Under the pieces are notes generated by a model. It saw nothing but the letters and a program-made list of their open reading frames with translations. It ran no database searches and was not told where the DNA came from. DNA of 15,071 nucleotides, from NCBI GenBank assembly GCA_002789615.1, contig PFTO01000179.1, positions 1 through 15,071 of the forward strand, written 5' to 3'. This DNA comes from Acidobacteria bacterium CG_4_9_14_3_um_filter_49_7 (GTDB taxonomy: Bacteria; Acidobacteriota; Holophagae; Thermotomaculales; Thermotomaculaceae). Positions 7,148-13,057 of the stretch are shown in pieces (the stretch's first letter is position 1; each line of letters starts with the position of its first letter). A program made the position numbers and the translations under genes.

Positions 7148-7576
7148 ATGAGGAAGAATATTACATTGTTTCTTACAGTCCTGATGGTTGCGGGCGTAAC
7201 AACGATCTGCACAGCGGCAGACAACAGTAAGAAGGAAGCTGCTGCGATCCGGTCTGCAACAAACTGGGTTCAATTGGTGGATAATGGAAAGTATGGCGAA
7301 AGCTGGGATAGCTCCGCAATAATATTCAAGAAGGCAATTTCAAGAGACAAGTGGGAACAGGCGATGAAGCAGGTCCGTAGCCCTCTGGGTAAACTTGTTT
7401 CACGGACAGTCAAATCTGCCACGTATGCTACCAGCCTTCCCGGGGCACCGGATGGAAAATATGTGGTGATTCAATTCGAAACAAGCTTTGCCAACAAGAA
7501 AAGTGCAGTGGAAACGATCACACCGATGGTGGACAGTGACGGGAAGTGGCACGTCTCAGGCTACTATATCCGCTAA
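7148..7576 (+). CDS. Small secreted DUF4019-type protein
   Basis: This 142-residue protein starts with a signal peptide (MRKNITLFLTVLMVAGVTTICTA, probable cleavage before ADNS). The mature part of about 120 residues resembles DUF4019. It has AATNWVQLVDNGKYGESWDSS near the start, an aromatic-rich centre (KWEQAMKQVRSPLGKLVSR), YVVIQFETSFANKKSAVETI, and a final DGKWHVSGYYIR. The fold class is probably NTF2-like or cystatin-like, and the function is unknown. The ATG at 7148 was chosen because GGGAGGAG lies just upstream and the signal peptide begins cleanly there; an in-frame ATG at 7124 lacks a binding site. It is a single gene, divergent from the transporter and closed by the terminator at 7630-7662. 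Confidence 0.8.
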   Translation: MRKNITLFLTVLMVAGVTTICTAADNSKKEAAAIRSATNWVQLVDNGKYGESWDSSAIIFKKAISRDKWEQAMKQVRSPLGKLVSRTVKSATYATSLPGAPDGKYVVIQFETSFANKKSAVETITPMVDSDGKWHVSGYYIR

Positions 7577-7629
7577 AAACGGGGAATTGTTCAAGGAAGT
7601 TTCAAATTTTGAATAAGAAATAGAACACA

Positions 7630-7662
7630 AAAAGACAGGGAAATCATTTTTCCCTGTCTTTT
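7630..7662. terminator. Bidirectional intrinsic terminator
   Basis: A perfect 14-bp stem, AAAAGACAGGGAAA (7630-7643) and its complement (7649-7662), encloses a 5-nt loop. The T-run and A-run ends supply a U tract in both directions. It lies between the converging DUF4019 gene and FKBP gene and can serve both. Confidence 0.85.
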
Positions 7663-7700
7663 ATTCTCTTCAAAGCTCGCGGTGTCCCGCGCTTTTGTCG

Positions 7701-8129
7701 TTAGATGATTTCAACCAGCTCTATATCAAAATTCAGTGTTTTTCCGGCGAGGGGGGGATTCGCATCCAGTATGATCGTATTTTCGTTCACTTCCGTGATT
7801 ACGGCTGGAACCTGCTGTCCGCTTTCAGCCTGAAGCATGACCTGCATACCCACTTCCGGTGTAATGTCTTCCGGTACCTGGCTTTTCTGCATGGGCATGA
7901 TCATCTCTTTACGGGCTTCACCGTATGCTTCTTCCGGCGGCAGCTTCACAGTAGCGGAGTCGCCTGCTTTCATTTCCAGCACCGCATTGTCGAAGCCTGA
8001 AATTACCATACCGGCACCTACCGTAAACTCAAGGGGTTCCCGATCTCTTGAAGAATCGAAGACTTCGCCATTTTCCAATGTTCCGGTGTAATGAACCCGA
8101 ACCTTATCACCTGTTTTTACTTTAGTCAC
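7701..8129 (-). CDS. FKBP-type peptidyl-prolyl cis-trans isomerase, SlyD-like
   Basis: This 142-residue cytoplasmic protein folds proline-containing segments as a chaperone-isomerase. VRVHYTGTLENGEVFDSS (about 10-27) and FTVGAGMVISGFDNAVLEMKAGDS (about 35-58) form the FKBP core. PPEEAYGEARKEMIMPMQKSQVPED begins the inserted flap (IF) domain of SlyD. The core resumes with ANPPLAGKTLNFDIELVEI, where the usual NHPLAGK reads NPPLAGK. The His-rich metal-binding tail of E. coli SlyD is absent. The start is a GTG at 8129 with GGAGG 5 nt upstream; the overlapping ATG is immediately followed by a stop in its own frame. A longer in-frame version to 8294 would merely translate repeat element C. Confidence 0.9.
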   Translation of the reverse strand: MTKVKTGDKVRVHYTGTLENGEVFDSSRDREPLEFTVGAGMVISGFDNAVLEMKAGDSATVKLPPEEAYGEARKEMIMPMQKSQVPEDITPEVGMQVMLQAESGQQVPAVITEVNENTIILDANPPLAGKTLNFDIELVEII

Positions 8130-8189
8130 ATTTTCCTCCGTCTCCGGCACTTTGCCGGCAAAAGTTGAACAAGGGTAACACAGGAGGAC

Positions 8190-8382
8190 AAGTAGAGACA
8201 AGTTTGAGTCTGAGTTTGAGTTCAGACAGTGAGACAAGCGGGGATAAGTACAGACAAGGTTGAGGTTGAGTCCGGAAAGGGACAAGATGTCCAATCCTCT
8301 GGCTGTGCTTAGACCTTGTCCATACTTGCCCCCCTCCTCATTCCCTATCTTAACTTAAACTTAAACTCAAACTTAAATTTGC
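8190..8382. repeat. Intergenic element C: hexad-repeat arms and GACAAG motifs
   Basis: The left arm has AGTTTG-AGTCTG-AGTTTG hexads (8201-8218). The right arm on the minus strand is a run of TTTAAG/TTTGAG hexads (8351-8381). Between them is a 15-bp inverted repeat with two mismatches, AAGTACAGACAAGGT at 8246-8260 and its partner at 8313-8327, plus several further GACAAG copies. A 21-nt block at 8253-8273 recurs exactly at 14745-14765. Next to the right arm the minus strand reads AGGGAATGAGGA, resembling the AATGGGAA motif of element A. The element fills most of the gap between the AEC stop and the FKBP start. Confidence 0.65.
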
Positions 8383-8388
8383 CTTTTC

Positions 8389-9309
8389 CTACAGGCCGAT
8401 GATGTGTAGCCAGAAGACGAAGGTGAAAACGGAGCCGATTGTGGTGAGGATAATGATGCCGGTGGAAAGTTCGGGGTCCCCGTTCATCTGGTCCGCCATG
8501 ACGTAGTTCACCAGTGCCGAGGGAGACGCCAGCATGACGATCATGACTTGTTCCGGCAACTGAATGGGAGTGTCGGTAAGTTTCAGTGCCAGGTAACCGA
8601 GGAAGGGGAGGAGCAGCAGTTTGAACGCCGTGCCAACCCAGAGGCGGGGGTGGGACCAGCCCATGGCCCGGAAACGGATGCCGCCGCCGATGCTGAGCAG
8701 TGCCAGCGGAAGGGTGACCTGGCTGATGATGGCAAGTGTTTTGTCCGCAGGAGCGGGGAGTGCCAGATGAACGATTGAGGCTGCCAGACCCAGCACGCAG
8801 GCGAGGAACAACGGATTGAGTAGTGTACTGGTGAGAATAGGCCTGAACCGGAACCGTTTTGCCCCGCCGATGGTAAAGGATACGACTGCGAGTGTATTTA
8901 CGAAAGGAATCAATATCGCCATGAACACGCTGCCGATAACCAGTCCCTGGTTTCCGAGCGTGTAATAGCAGACCGGCAGGGCGATGTAAGCGTAATTGCC
9001 GCGAAAACTGTTGACTGCAAGGGTGCCTCCTGTTTTCAGGGGCCAGCGAAGGACTTTCGCAGTCAAAAACGCGAGGATTGAAACAGTCAGAATGGTTGCC
9101 AGCATCATGGATATGGGAACCCATTGGACGGTCTGGCTCAGTGAAGCGGTTGAAATTTTGTGAAACAGAAGAACCGGCAGACAGATGTAGAAGATGAGGC
9201 GGTTGGCAGTTTTCACAAATGCATCGTCAATAAGGCGAAACCGGCGCAGTGCAGTACCAAGAAAAATCACAGCAAAAATCGGAATAATAGATGTGAGGAT
9301 TCGAGCCAC
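8389..9309 (-). CDS. AEC-family (auxin efflux carrier-like) permease
   Basis: This 306-residue integral membrane protein has about ten hydrophobic segments in two five-helix halves, the layout of bacterial AEC transporters. Recognisable parts are the N-terminal IIPIFAVIFLGTALRRFRLID followed by NRLIFYICLPVLLFHKI, FRGNYAYIALPV (the conserved N-x-G/A-x-x-x-LP region of helix 4), and LASPSALVNYVMADQMNGDPEL near the end. Bacterial members move small carboxylates such as malate, or other metabolites; the substrate is not evident here. It starts with GTG at 9309, 4 nt after GGGAGGAA. It lies 240 nt downstream of asnA in the same direction and might be partly co-transcribed with it, but that gap is long and structured. 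Confidence 0.88.
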   Translation of the reverse strand: MARILTSIIPIFAVIFLGTALRRFRLIDDAFVKTANRLIFYICLPVLLFHKISTASLSQTVQWVPISMMLATILTVSILAFLTAKVLRWPLKTGGTLAVNSFRGNYAYIALPVCYYTLGNQGLVIGSVFMAILIPFVNTLAVVSFTIGGAKRFRFRPILTSTLLNPLFLACVLGLAASIVHLALPAPADKTLAIISQVTLPLALLSIGGGIRFRAMGWSHPRLWVGTAFKLLLLPFLGYLALKLTDTPIQLPEQVMIVMLASPSALVNYVMADQMNGDPELSTGIIILTTIGSVFTFVFWLHIIGL

Positions 9310-9549
9310 ATTTCCTCCCGTTTACAGCGAGTGTTTGTGCCGGCGACTGACAATACTGGGAAATAGTACCCCGTAATTGACAATTCGTGAAGAATGTTTT
9401 TCGCCTGAGCCTTTTAAATGGATTGAAGATAGAGGAAGGAAAGCGGCAGGGGGAATGCAAATTAGTGGCACACGCCCCTGCCCACAGTCTGTTAACCGGT
9501 GATGTTCCCGGTAACGGCTCAATCCCGGTTCACCTGCCATCCATGTCCG
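9310..9549 (-). other. Structured asnA-AEC intergenic region, unassigned
   Basis: This 240-nt gap holds several imperfect inverted repeats: GTAACGG/CCGTTAC spanning the asnA stop, ACCGG/CCGGT combinations near 9493-9530, and GGCAGGGG (9445-9452) with CCCCTGCC (9475-9482). On the minus strand the last arm is followed by a pyrimidine-rich stretch but no clear U tract. A weak promoter-like TACTAT lies near 9360. I recognise no known riboswitch consensus. Confidence 0.3.
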
Positions 9550-10590
9550 TTACAACAGTTCAATACCCTGTTTTCTGCACGCACTTCGCATTTTTGTCGG
9601 CCAGACACCGGCCTGAATTTCCCCTATGTGCGCTTTTTTCAGCAGAAACATGCATAATCGGGATTGTCCTATTCCTCCTCCCATGGTCTGGGGGAGTTCA
9701 CCCGCCAGCAGCTGTCGGTGGAAATATAATTCGGAACGGTGTTGTGCACCTGCAAGTGAGAGCTGATGTTTCAACGATGCCGGATTTACGCGAATACCCA
9801 TGGATGAAAGTTCAAAAGCAGTGTTCAGCACTGGATGATGCACTAGAATGTCTCCGTTCAACCCCAGGTCGGTTCCATTGGGAGTGGTCCAGTCATCATA
9901 ATCAGGAGCCCGTCCATCGTGAGGCTTCCCATCTTGCAAATTGGCGCCGATTCCGATTATGAAAACGGCACCATGGTCGCGAGTTACGCAGTTCTCACGT
10001 TCCCGTGGAGACTTTTCCGGCCATCTCGCCGCCAGGTCACTGGCATGGATGAATGTAATTTTTGAAGGCAGTATTGGCTTCAATTCCGGATACCGAAGGG
10101 CCAGCCATGTTTCTGTTCTGCGGATTACACCGAAAATGGAATGCACGGCCTCCTTAAGGTGATCCAGAGTCCGTTCCTCCGGCAAGATGACCTTTTCCCA
10201 GTCCCATTGATCTACATATAATGAGTGAAGGTTATCCAATTCCTCATCCGGACGAATGGCGTTCATGTCTGTGTATATACCTTCCCCGGGGCTGCATTCA
10301 AGTCTGGCACAGGCCAGACGCTTCCACTTCGCTAGGGACTGTACGACTTCAACGGAGGCACCCTCAAGAGCATTGGCTGAAAAATTCAGCGGTCGTTCTA
10401 CACCGTTGAGGTCATCATTTATACCGGTGCCGGATTCCACCAGGATCGGGGCTGTTACACGGGCAAGGTTCAATTCGGATGACAGATTAACCTGAAAAAA
10501 GTCTTTCAGTTCTTTTATCGCGGTTTCGGTTTGGCGAATGTCAAGTATTGAGCGATAAATATCGGGATGTATAGATGTACGTCCATCCAT
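9550..10590 (-). CDS. asnA: Aspartate-ammonia ligase (ammonia-dependent asparagine synthetase)
   Basis: This 346-residue cytoplasmic enzyme makes asparagine from aspartate, ammonia and ATP (giving AMP and PPi) and is related to class II aminoacyl-tRNA synthetases. Family blocks are all present: SSELNLARVTAPI, VEVVQSLAKWKR, GIYTDMNAIRPDEELDN, YVDQWDWEKVI, GAVFIIGIG, HDGRAPDYDDW, LNGDILV, AFELSSMGIRV and GGGIGQSRLCMFLLKKAHIGEIQ (the motif 3-like ATP-binding arginine). The length is close to the 330 residues of E. coli AsnA. The start ATG at 10590 follows AAGGAGGA by 4 nt; an upstream ATG at 10653 would translate a hairpin and lacks a binding site. A promoter and Asn-rich leader ORF precede it, implying control by Asn-tRNA charging. 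Confidence 0.96.
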   Translation of the reverse strand: MDGRTSIHPDIYRSILDIRQTETAIKELKDFFQVNLSSELNLARVTAPILVESGTGINDDLNGVERPLNFSANALEGASVEVVQSLAKWKRLACARLECSPGEGIYTDMNAIRPDEELDNLHSLYVDQWDWEKVILPEERTLDHLKEAVHSIFGVIRRTETWLALRYPELKPILPSKITFIHASDLAARWPEKSPRERENCVTRDHGAVFIIGIGANLQDGKPHDGRAPDYDDWTTPNGTDLGLNGDILVHHPVLNTAFELSSMGIRVNPASLKHQLSLAGAQHRSELYFHRQLLAGELPQTMGGGIGQSRLCMFLLKKAHIGEIQAGVWPTKMRSACRKQGIELL

Positions 10591-10632
10591 GGAATCCTCC
10601 TTCATGGTCTGCGTGATTGATTCGTAGAAAGA

Positions 10633-10666
10633 TTTCTGAAAACGGATAACCATGCGCTTTCAGAAA
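10633..10666 (-). promoter_or_regulatory. Second leader hairpin just upstream of asnA
   Basis: On the minus strand TTTCTGAAAGCG (10666-10655) pairs with CGTTTTCAGAAA (10644-10633) over 12 positions, with one G.U, around a 10-nt loop. TCTTTCT follows. It ends about 30 nt before the asnA ribosome binding site. It may be a second weak terminator, or an alternative structure of the attenuator: the CTGAAA segment also occurs at 10690-10695, so competing pairings are possible. Confidence 0.5.
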
Positions 10667-10695
10667 ATTGAGTTCAAGGGTTCAAAAATTTCAGG

Positions 10696-10727
10696 AAAAA
10701 TAAAAGAAATCGCCTTCAGCGGCAATT
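10696..10727 (-). terminator. Attenuator terminator in the asnA leader
   Basis: On the minus strand AATTGCC (10727-10721) pairs with GGCGATT (10714-10708), with one G.U, around the loop GCTGAA. It is followed directly by a T-rich tract (TCTTTTATTTTT). The leader-peptide stop TGA lies in the loop, and the last Asn codon and the Cys codon lie in the 5' arm, so translation of the leader and folding of this hairpin are mutually exclusive. The stem is short, but the U tract is long. An upstream segment CGCTTCA (leader codons 33-35) can pair with TGAAG-CG of the loop and 3' arm, a possible antiterminator. Confidence 0.65.
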
Positions 10728-10871
10728 ATTATTGAGGGTATTGTGTCGATTGATCTGATTGAGGACGTTGAAGCGGGAATTGCGGTTAAAATATAGGATG
10801 CGGGAATAGGGTTGGGGTTGTGCACACTGCCTGTTAACAATTCCTGGCAGGTGTATTCGGTCGTCTTTCAT
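10716..10871 (-). CDS. Asparagine-rich leader peptide of asnA (attenuator ORF)
   Basis: This 51-codon ORF starts with an ATG at 10871, with GGAGG 5 nt upstream, and ends with TGA at 10718-10716, 125 nt before the asnA ATG. Asn occupies residues 13, 29, 31, 35, 38, 41, 44, 47, 48 and 49, nine of the last 23, and the peptide ends NTLNNNCR. Most of these codons are AAT. No protein family is recognisable, as expected for a leader peptide whose translation rather than product matters. By analogy with his, trp, thr and leu leaders, shortage of Asn-tRNA would stall the ribosome in the Asn run and prevent formation of the hairpin at 10708-10727, letting polymerase reach asnA. Translation is inferred from the binding site and composition. 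Confidence 0.72.
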   Translation of the reverse strand: MKDDRIHLPGIVNRQCAQPQPYSRILYFNRNSRFNVLNQINRHNTLNNNCR

Positions 10872-10935
10872 AGCCACCTCCGAAACGAATTATCCCACGC
10901 CCCTTGTCAGCCAGCGGGATGAGATTGGACGAGGT

Positions 10936-10964
10936 ATACTATCATCTGAAAAAAAACCTGTCAA
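10936..10964 (-). promoter_or_regulatory. Sigma70-type promoter of the asnA leader
   Basis: On the minus strand a perfect TTGACA (10964-10959) is separated by exactly 17 nt, including a run of eight T, from TAGTAT (10941-10936; 5 of 6 matches). Transcription would begin near 10929, giving an untranslated region of about 58 nt before the leader peptide and about 340 nt before asnA. It is the best promoter in the window. Confidence 0.8.
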
Positions 10965-11108
10965 ATTGTATTCCTGTTTTTTTCCATTTATCGCATGGAA
11001 CCAGACCGTGGATTCATAGATGGCTGACTTACAGCTTTATCCCTGGAAACACTGTGGTAGAATTAGCTGTAGTATTCAGGTAAGGTCTTTTTACAGGGGA
11101 GGGGAATT
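10965..11108 (+). promoter_or_regulatory. Upstream region of the phosphatase gene
   Basis: This is the plus-strand side of the divergent gap. TAGAAT at 11058-11063 is a plausible -10, with only a weak TTTATC 16 nt upstream. GGGGAGGGG at 11097-11104 is the ribosome binding site that selects the TTG start at 11109. I see no small ORF or further structured element here. Confidence 0.3.
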
Positions 11109-12962
11109 TTGAGTCGCATTAAACGATTTTTTTTAAGACCACTACTCAGTCCCTTCCTGATCACGATCGGCGTGTTTGTTGTTTTCCTCTACTACATGAC
11201 AACTTTTGTTTCCTGGCATTTTGCCCTGATATCTTTTGGAGTATTTACATTTTTTACTGTAAGTTACCTGTTTCTGGCGTGGATTCTGAAACTCATTTTC
11301 AAGCGGATTGTCGGGTCCGTTTCCCTGAAATTGACCGCATTTTTTATCACAACGGCGATTCTTCCCCTGTTGATGGTTCTGATGTTGGCTGCGACCTATC
11401 TGCTTTTTCTGGTCGGGGTGACGGAAAGCTATGTGTTTACCCGTGTGATCCGCTATGCCTATCATCAGAGGACAGGAAGTCATGATACCGACCTTCGTTT
11501 TCGAACCCACGGGGGTAAAATATATTTTGAACCGGAACAGGGAACACGGGTTGAGATTGATTCAAAGTTTTTTGACAATGTGCGGGAACTGACCGGAACT
11601 GATTATTCGGCTGCAGTAATTCGGTTGAGTAGCCTGGTAAATCTCGAAGGAGAGCCAGTTAAGCATCCGGATGCGAAGGGTGAAAAGAATGAGCGGAATG
11701 AGAAGTCAGTTGGTGCCGAAACTCCCCGTTTTGCCATGCCCATTTATTCATCTATTCCGGAAAGCGAAAATGACGAAAAGGGAATACATTATGATTTCAC
11801 GCTGAGTTGGCCCTACCTGACTTATCCTGTGATATTCCCGTTGGAAAAGGACCTGAGCGGCCCCATTCTGGTATTCATGATTCGGGTGGATTTGAAGCGG
11901 TTTGCGTCCAATCTGTTTTCCGGTAAGAACTCCTTTTCAAAGGTCAATCGAGAACTTCTGATATTTGTGCTGGCTTTGTCCCTTGCATTTGCTCTTTTCC
12001 AGTTTTATCTGCTCTTGAAGGGGGTGTTCTTTGCCGTGTCCATGTCCACCGCCACCCGTCATCTTGTGGGGGGAGTCGGAGAAATCAGGAAGGGAAATTT
12101 TGATGCCCGGATACCGGAGTTGAGGGACAGAAACCTGGGACAGGTGGGCGAGGCAATGAATGAAATGGCGGCAAATATGCAGGAGTTGTTTCAGCGGAAA
12201 ATGGCAGGCGAGCAGATGGCGCAGGAACTGGAAGTGGCAAGGCGAATTCAATCTTCTGTGCTGTTACAGGGGATTTTTGGAGAAGAAGAGTATCGAATCG
12301 CGGTCCATTCCCGGGCTTCCCGGGTGGTCGGCGGCGATTACTGCAACTTTTATAAGAAGGAAAACGGCCTGGAGATTCTTGCGGGAGATGTATCCGGAAA
12401 GGGACTGGGGGCTGCTATGTATGTGTCCGAGGTGGATGGGTTGTTCTATGGCCTTGCGGCAAGGCACGAGGCTCCGGAAGTCATTGTGGAAGGCCTGCAC
12501 CAGTTCTTCCTGGACCGTGGTGGTGGTTCCAGCTTTTTCTCTGCAACCTTGCTGGACATCCGGCCGGATGTTGGAAAGATTGATTATTACCGGATGGGAG
12601 ATCCGCCGCTTCTTGTAAAACGGAAAGACGGCAGGTGGTATGTGTCCCGACCGAAGGGTATGATTGCAGGAATGAGAGGAGTGAGTCAGATTCTTCCTTA
12701 CCTGGAAAAGGTAACGTTTCCACTGGACGAGGTCGATGGGCTGTTTCTTTACAGTGACGGGTTTCTGGAGTTATTTCCAGGTGGTGAGCCGGAAATTATC
12801 CGTATTCTTACTGGCCTGGATATTGGAGATGTTGAGTCGGCATACACGGTGCTTGCCAGCGTGATAGATGCCCATGCGTCTGTGAAGGAATTGATGGATG
12901 ATGTAACCGTGGCCCTGGTCAGCTTTCAGATTTTGCCGGAAGTGCAGGGAACAGAAGTTTGA
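11109..12962 (+). CDS. Membrane-anchored PP2C-type (SpoIIE/RsbU-like) serine/threonine phosphatase with HAMP domain
   Basis: The 617-residue protein has three N-terminal membrane segments (about 13-30, 36-60 and 78-102) and an extracytoplasmic sensor-like domain (about 105-275). A fourth membrane helix (about 281-306), a HAMP linker and coiled coil, and a C-terminal SpoIIE-type PP2C domain from about 375 follow. Metal-binding and catalytic motifs are VGGDYCNF (about 407), GDVSGKGLGAAM (about 426), LFLYSDG (about 548) and MDDVTVALV (about 596). The usual GHNPPLL loop reads MGDPPLL. Relatives dephosphorylate anti-sigma-factor antagonists in partner-switching pathways. No STAS antagonist or RsbW-like kinase is in the window, so its partner is unknown. 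The start is TTG at 11109, chosen for the strong GGGGAGGGG upstream. A repeat begins at its stop codon. Confidence 0.9.
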   Translation: MSRIKRFFLRPLLSPFLITIGVFVVFLYYMTTFVSWHFALISFGVFTFFTVSYLFLAWILKLIFKRIVGSVSLKLTAFFITTAILPLLMVLMLAATYLLFLVGVTESYVFTRVIRYAYHQRTGSHDTDLRFRTHGGKIYFEPEQGTRVEIDSKFFDNVRELTGTDYSAAVIRLSSLVNLEGEPVKHPDAKGEKNERNEKSVGAETPRFAMPIYSSIPESENDEKGIHYDFTLSWPYLTYPVIFPLEKDLSGPILVFMIRVDLKRFASNLFSGKNSFSKVNRELLIFVLALSLAFALFQFYLLLKGVFFAVSMSTATRHLVGGVGEIRKGNFDARIPELRDRNLGQVGEAMNEMAANMQELFQRKMAGEQMAQELEVARRIQSSVLLQGIFGEEEYRIAVHSRASRVVGGDYCNFYKKENGLEILAGDVSGKGLGAAMYVSEVDGLFYGLAARHEAPEVIVEGLHQFFLDRGGGSSFFSATLLDIRPDVGKIDYYRMGDPPLLVKRKDGRWYVSRPKGMIAGMRGVSQILPYLEKVTFPLDEVDGLFLYSDGFLELFPGGEPEIIRILTGLDIGDVESAYTVLASVIDAHASVKELMDDVTVALVSFQILPEVQGTEV

Positions 12963-12970
12963 GTCTGAGT
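12955..12970 (+). repeat. 16-nt match to element C, overlapping the phosphatase stop codon
   Basis: AAGTTTGAGTCTGAGT here is identical to 8200-8215 in the left arm of element C. It covers the last codons and the TGA stop of the phosphatase gene. It looks like one isolated arm of the hexad-repeat type; no inverted partner is seen before the next gene. Confidence 0.55.
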
Positions 12971-13057
12971 ATAGACATAGCAAAATCACCATTCATCTTG
13001 AAAAGTAAAAGTGATCCAATAACAGGACTTTAATTTCTTATGGCAAGGAGGGGTTCG

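Noticed and set aside
8130..8294. N-terminal extension of the FKBP protein to an upstream ATG at 8294, including a hydrophobic LSLLVLLCYPC stretch like a lipoprotein signal
   Set aside because: The extension translates the repeat arms of element C, lacks a ribosome binding site, and the GTG at 8129 has GGAGG at proper spacing directly before the conserved FKBP start.
8345..9124. 259-codon minus-strand open frame overlapping the AEC permease
   Set aside because: It is a shadow of the AEC gene in another frame: Arg/His/Pro-rich composition, no family motifs, and a tail that translates the hexad repeat.
9451..9504. Tiny plus-strand ORF (ATG at 9455, 15 codons) preceded by GCAGGGGG
   Set aside because: The spacing is too short, there is no promoter and no downstream plus-strand gene to regulate; it is probably chance within a hairpin arm.
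9440..9549. Cobalamin-type riboswitch suggested by GCCACTAA on the minus strand
   Set aside because: Only a fragment resembles the B12 box; the other conserved blocks (GGGAA...GGTG...TCC and ACAG...CCC) are not found in order.
10591..10935. T-box riboswitch upstream of asnA, as in Firmicutes
   Set aside because: I searched the minus strand for the conserved T-box antiterminator bulge (TGGNACCGCG) and found nothing close; the Asn-rich ORF with hairpin explains the region better.
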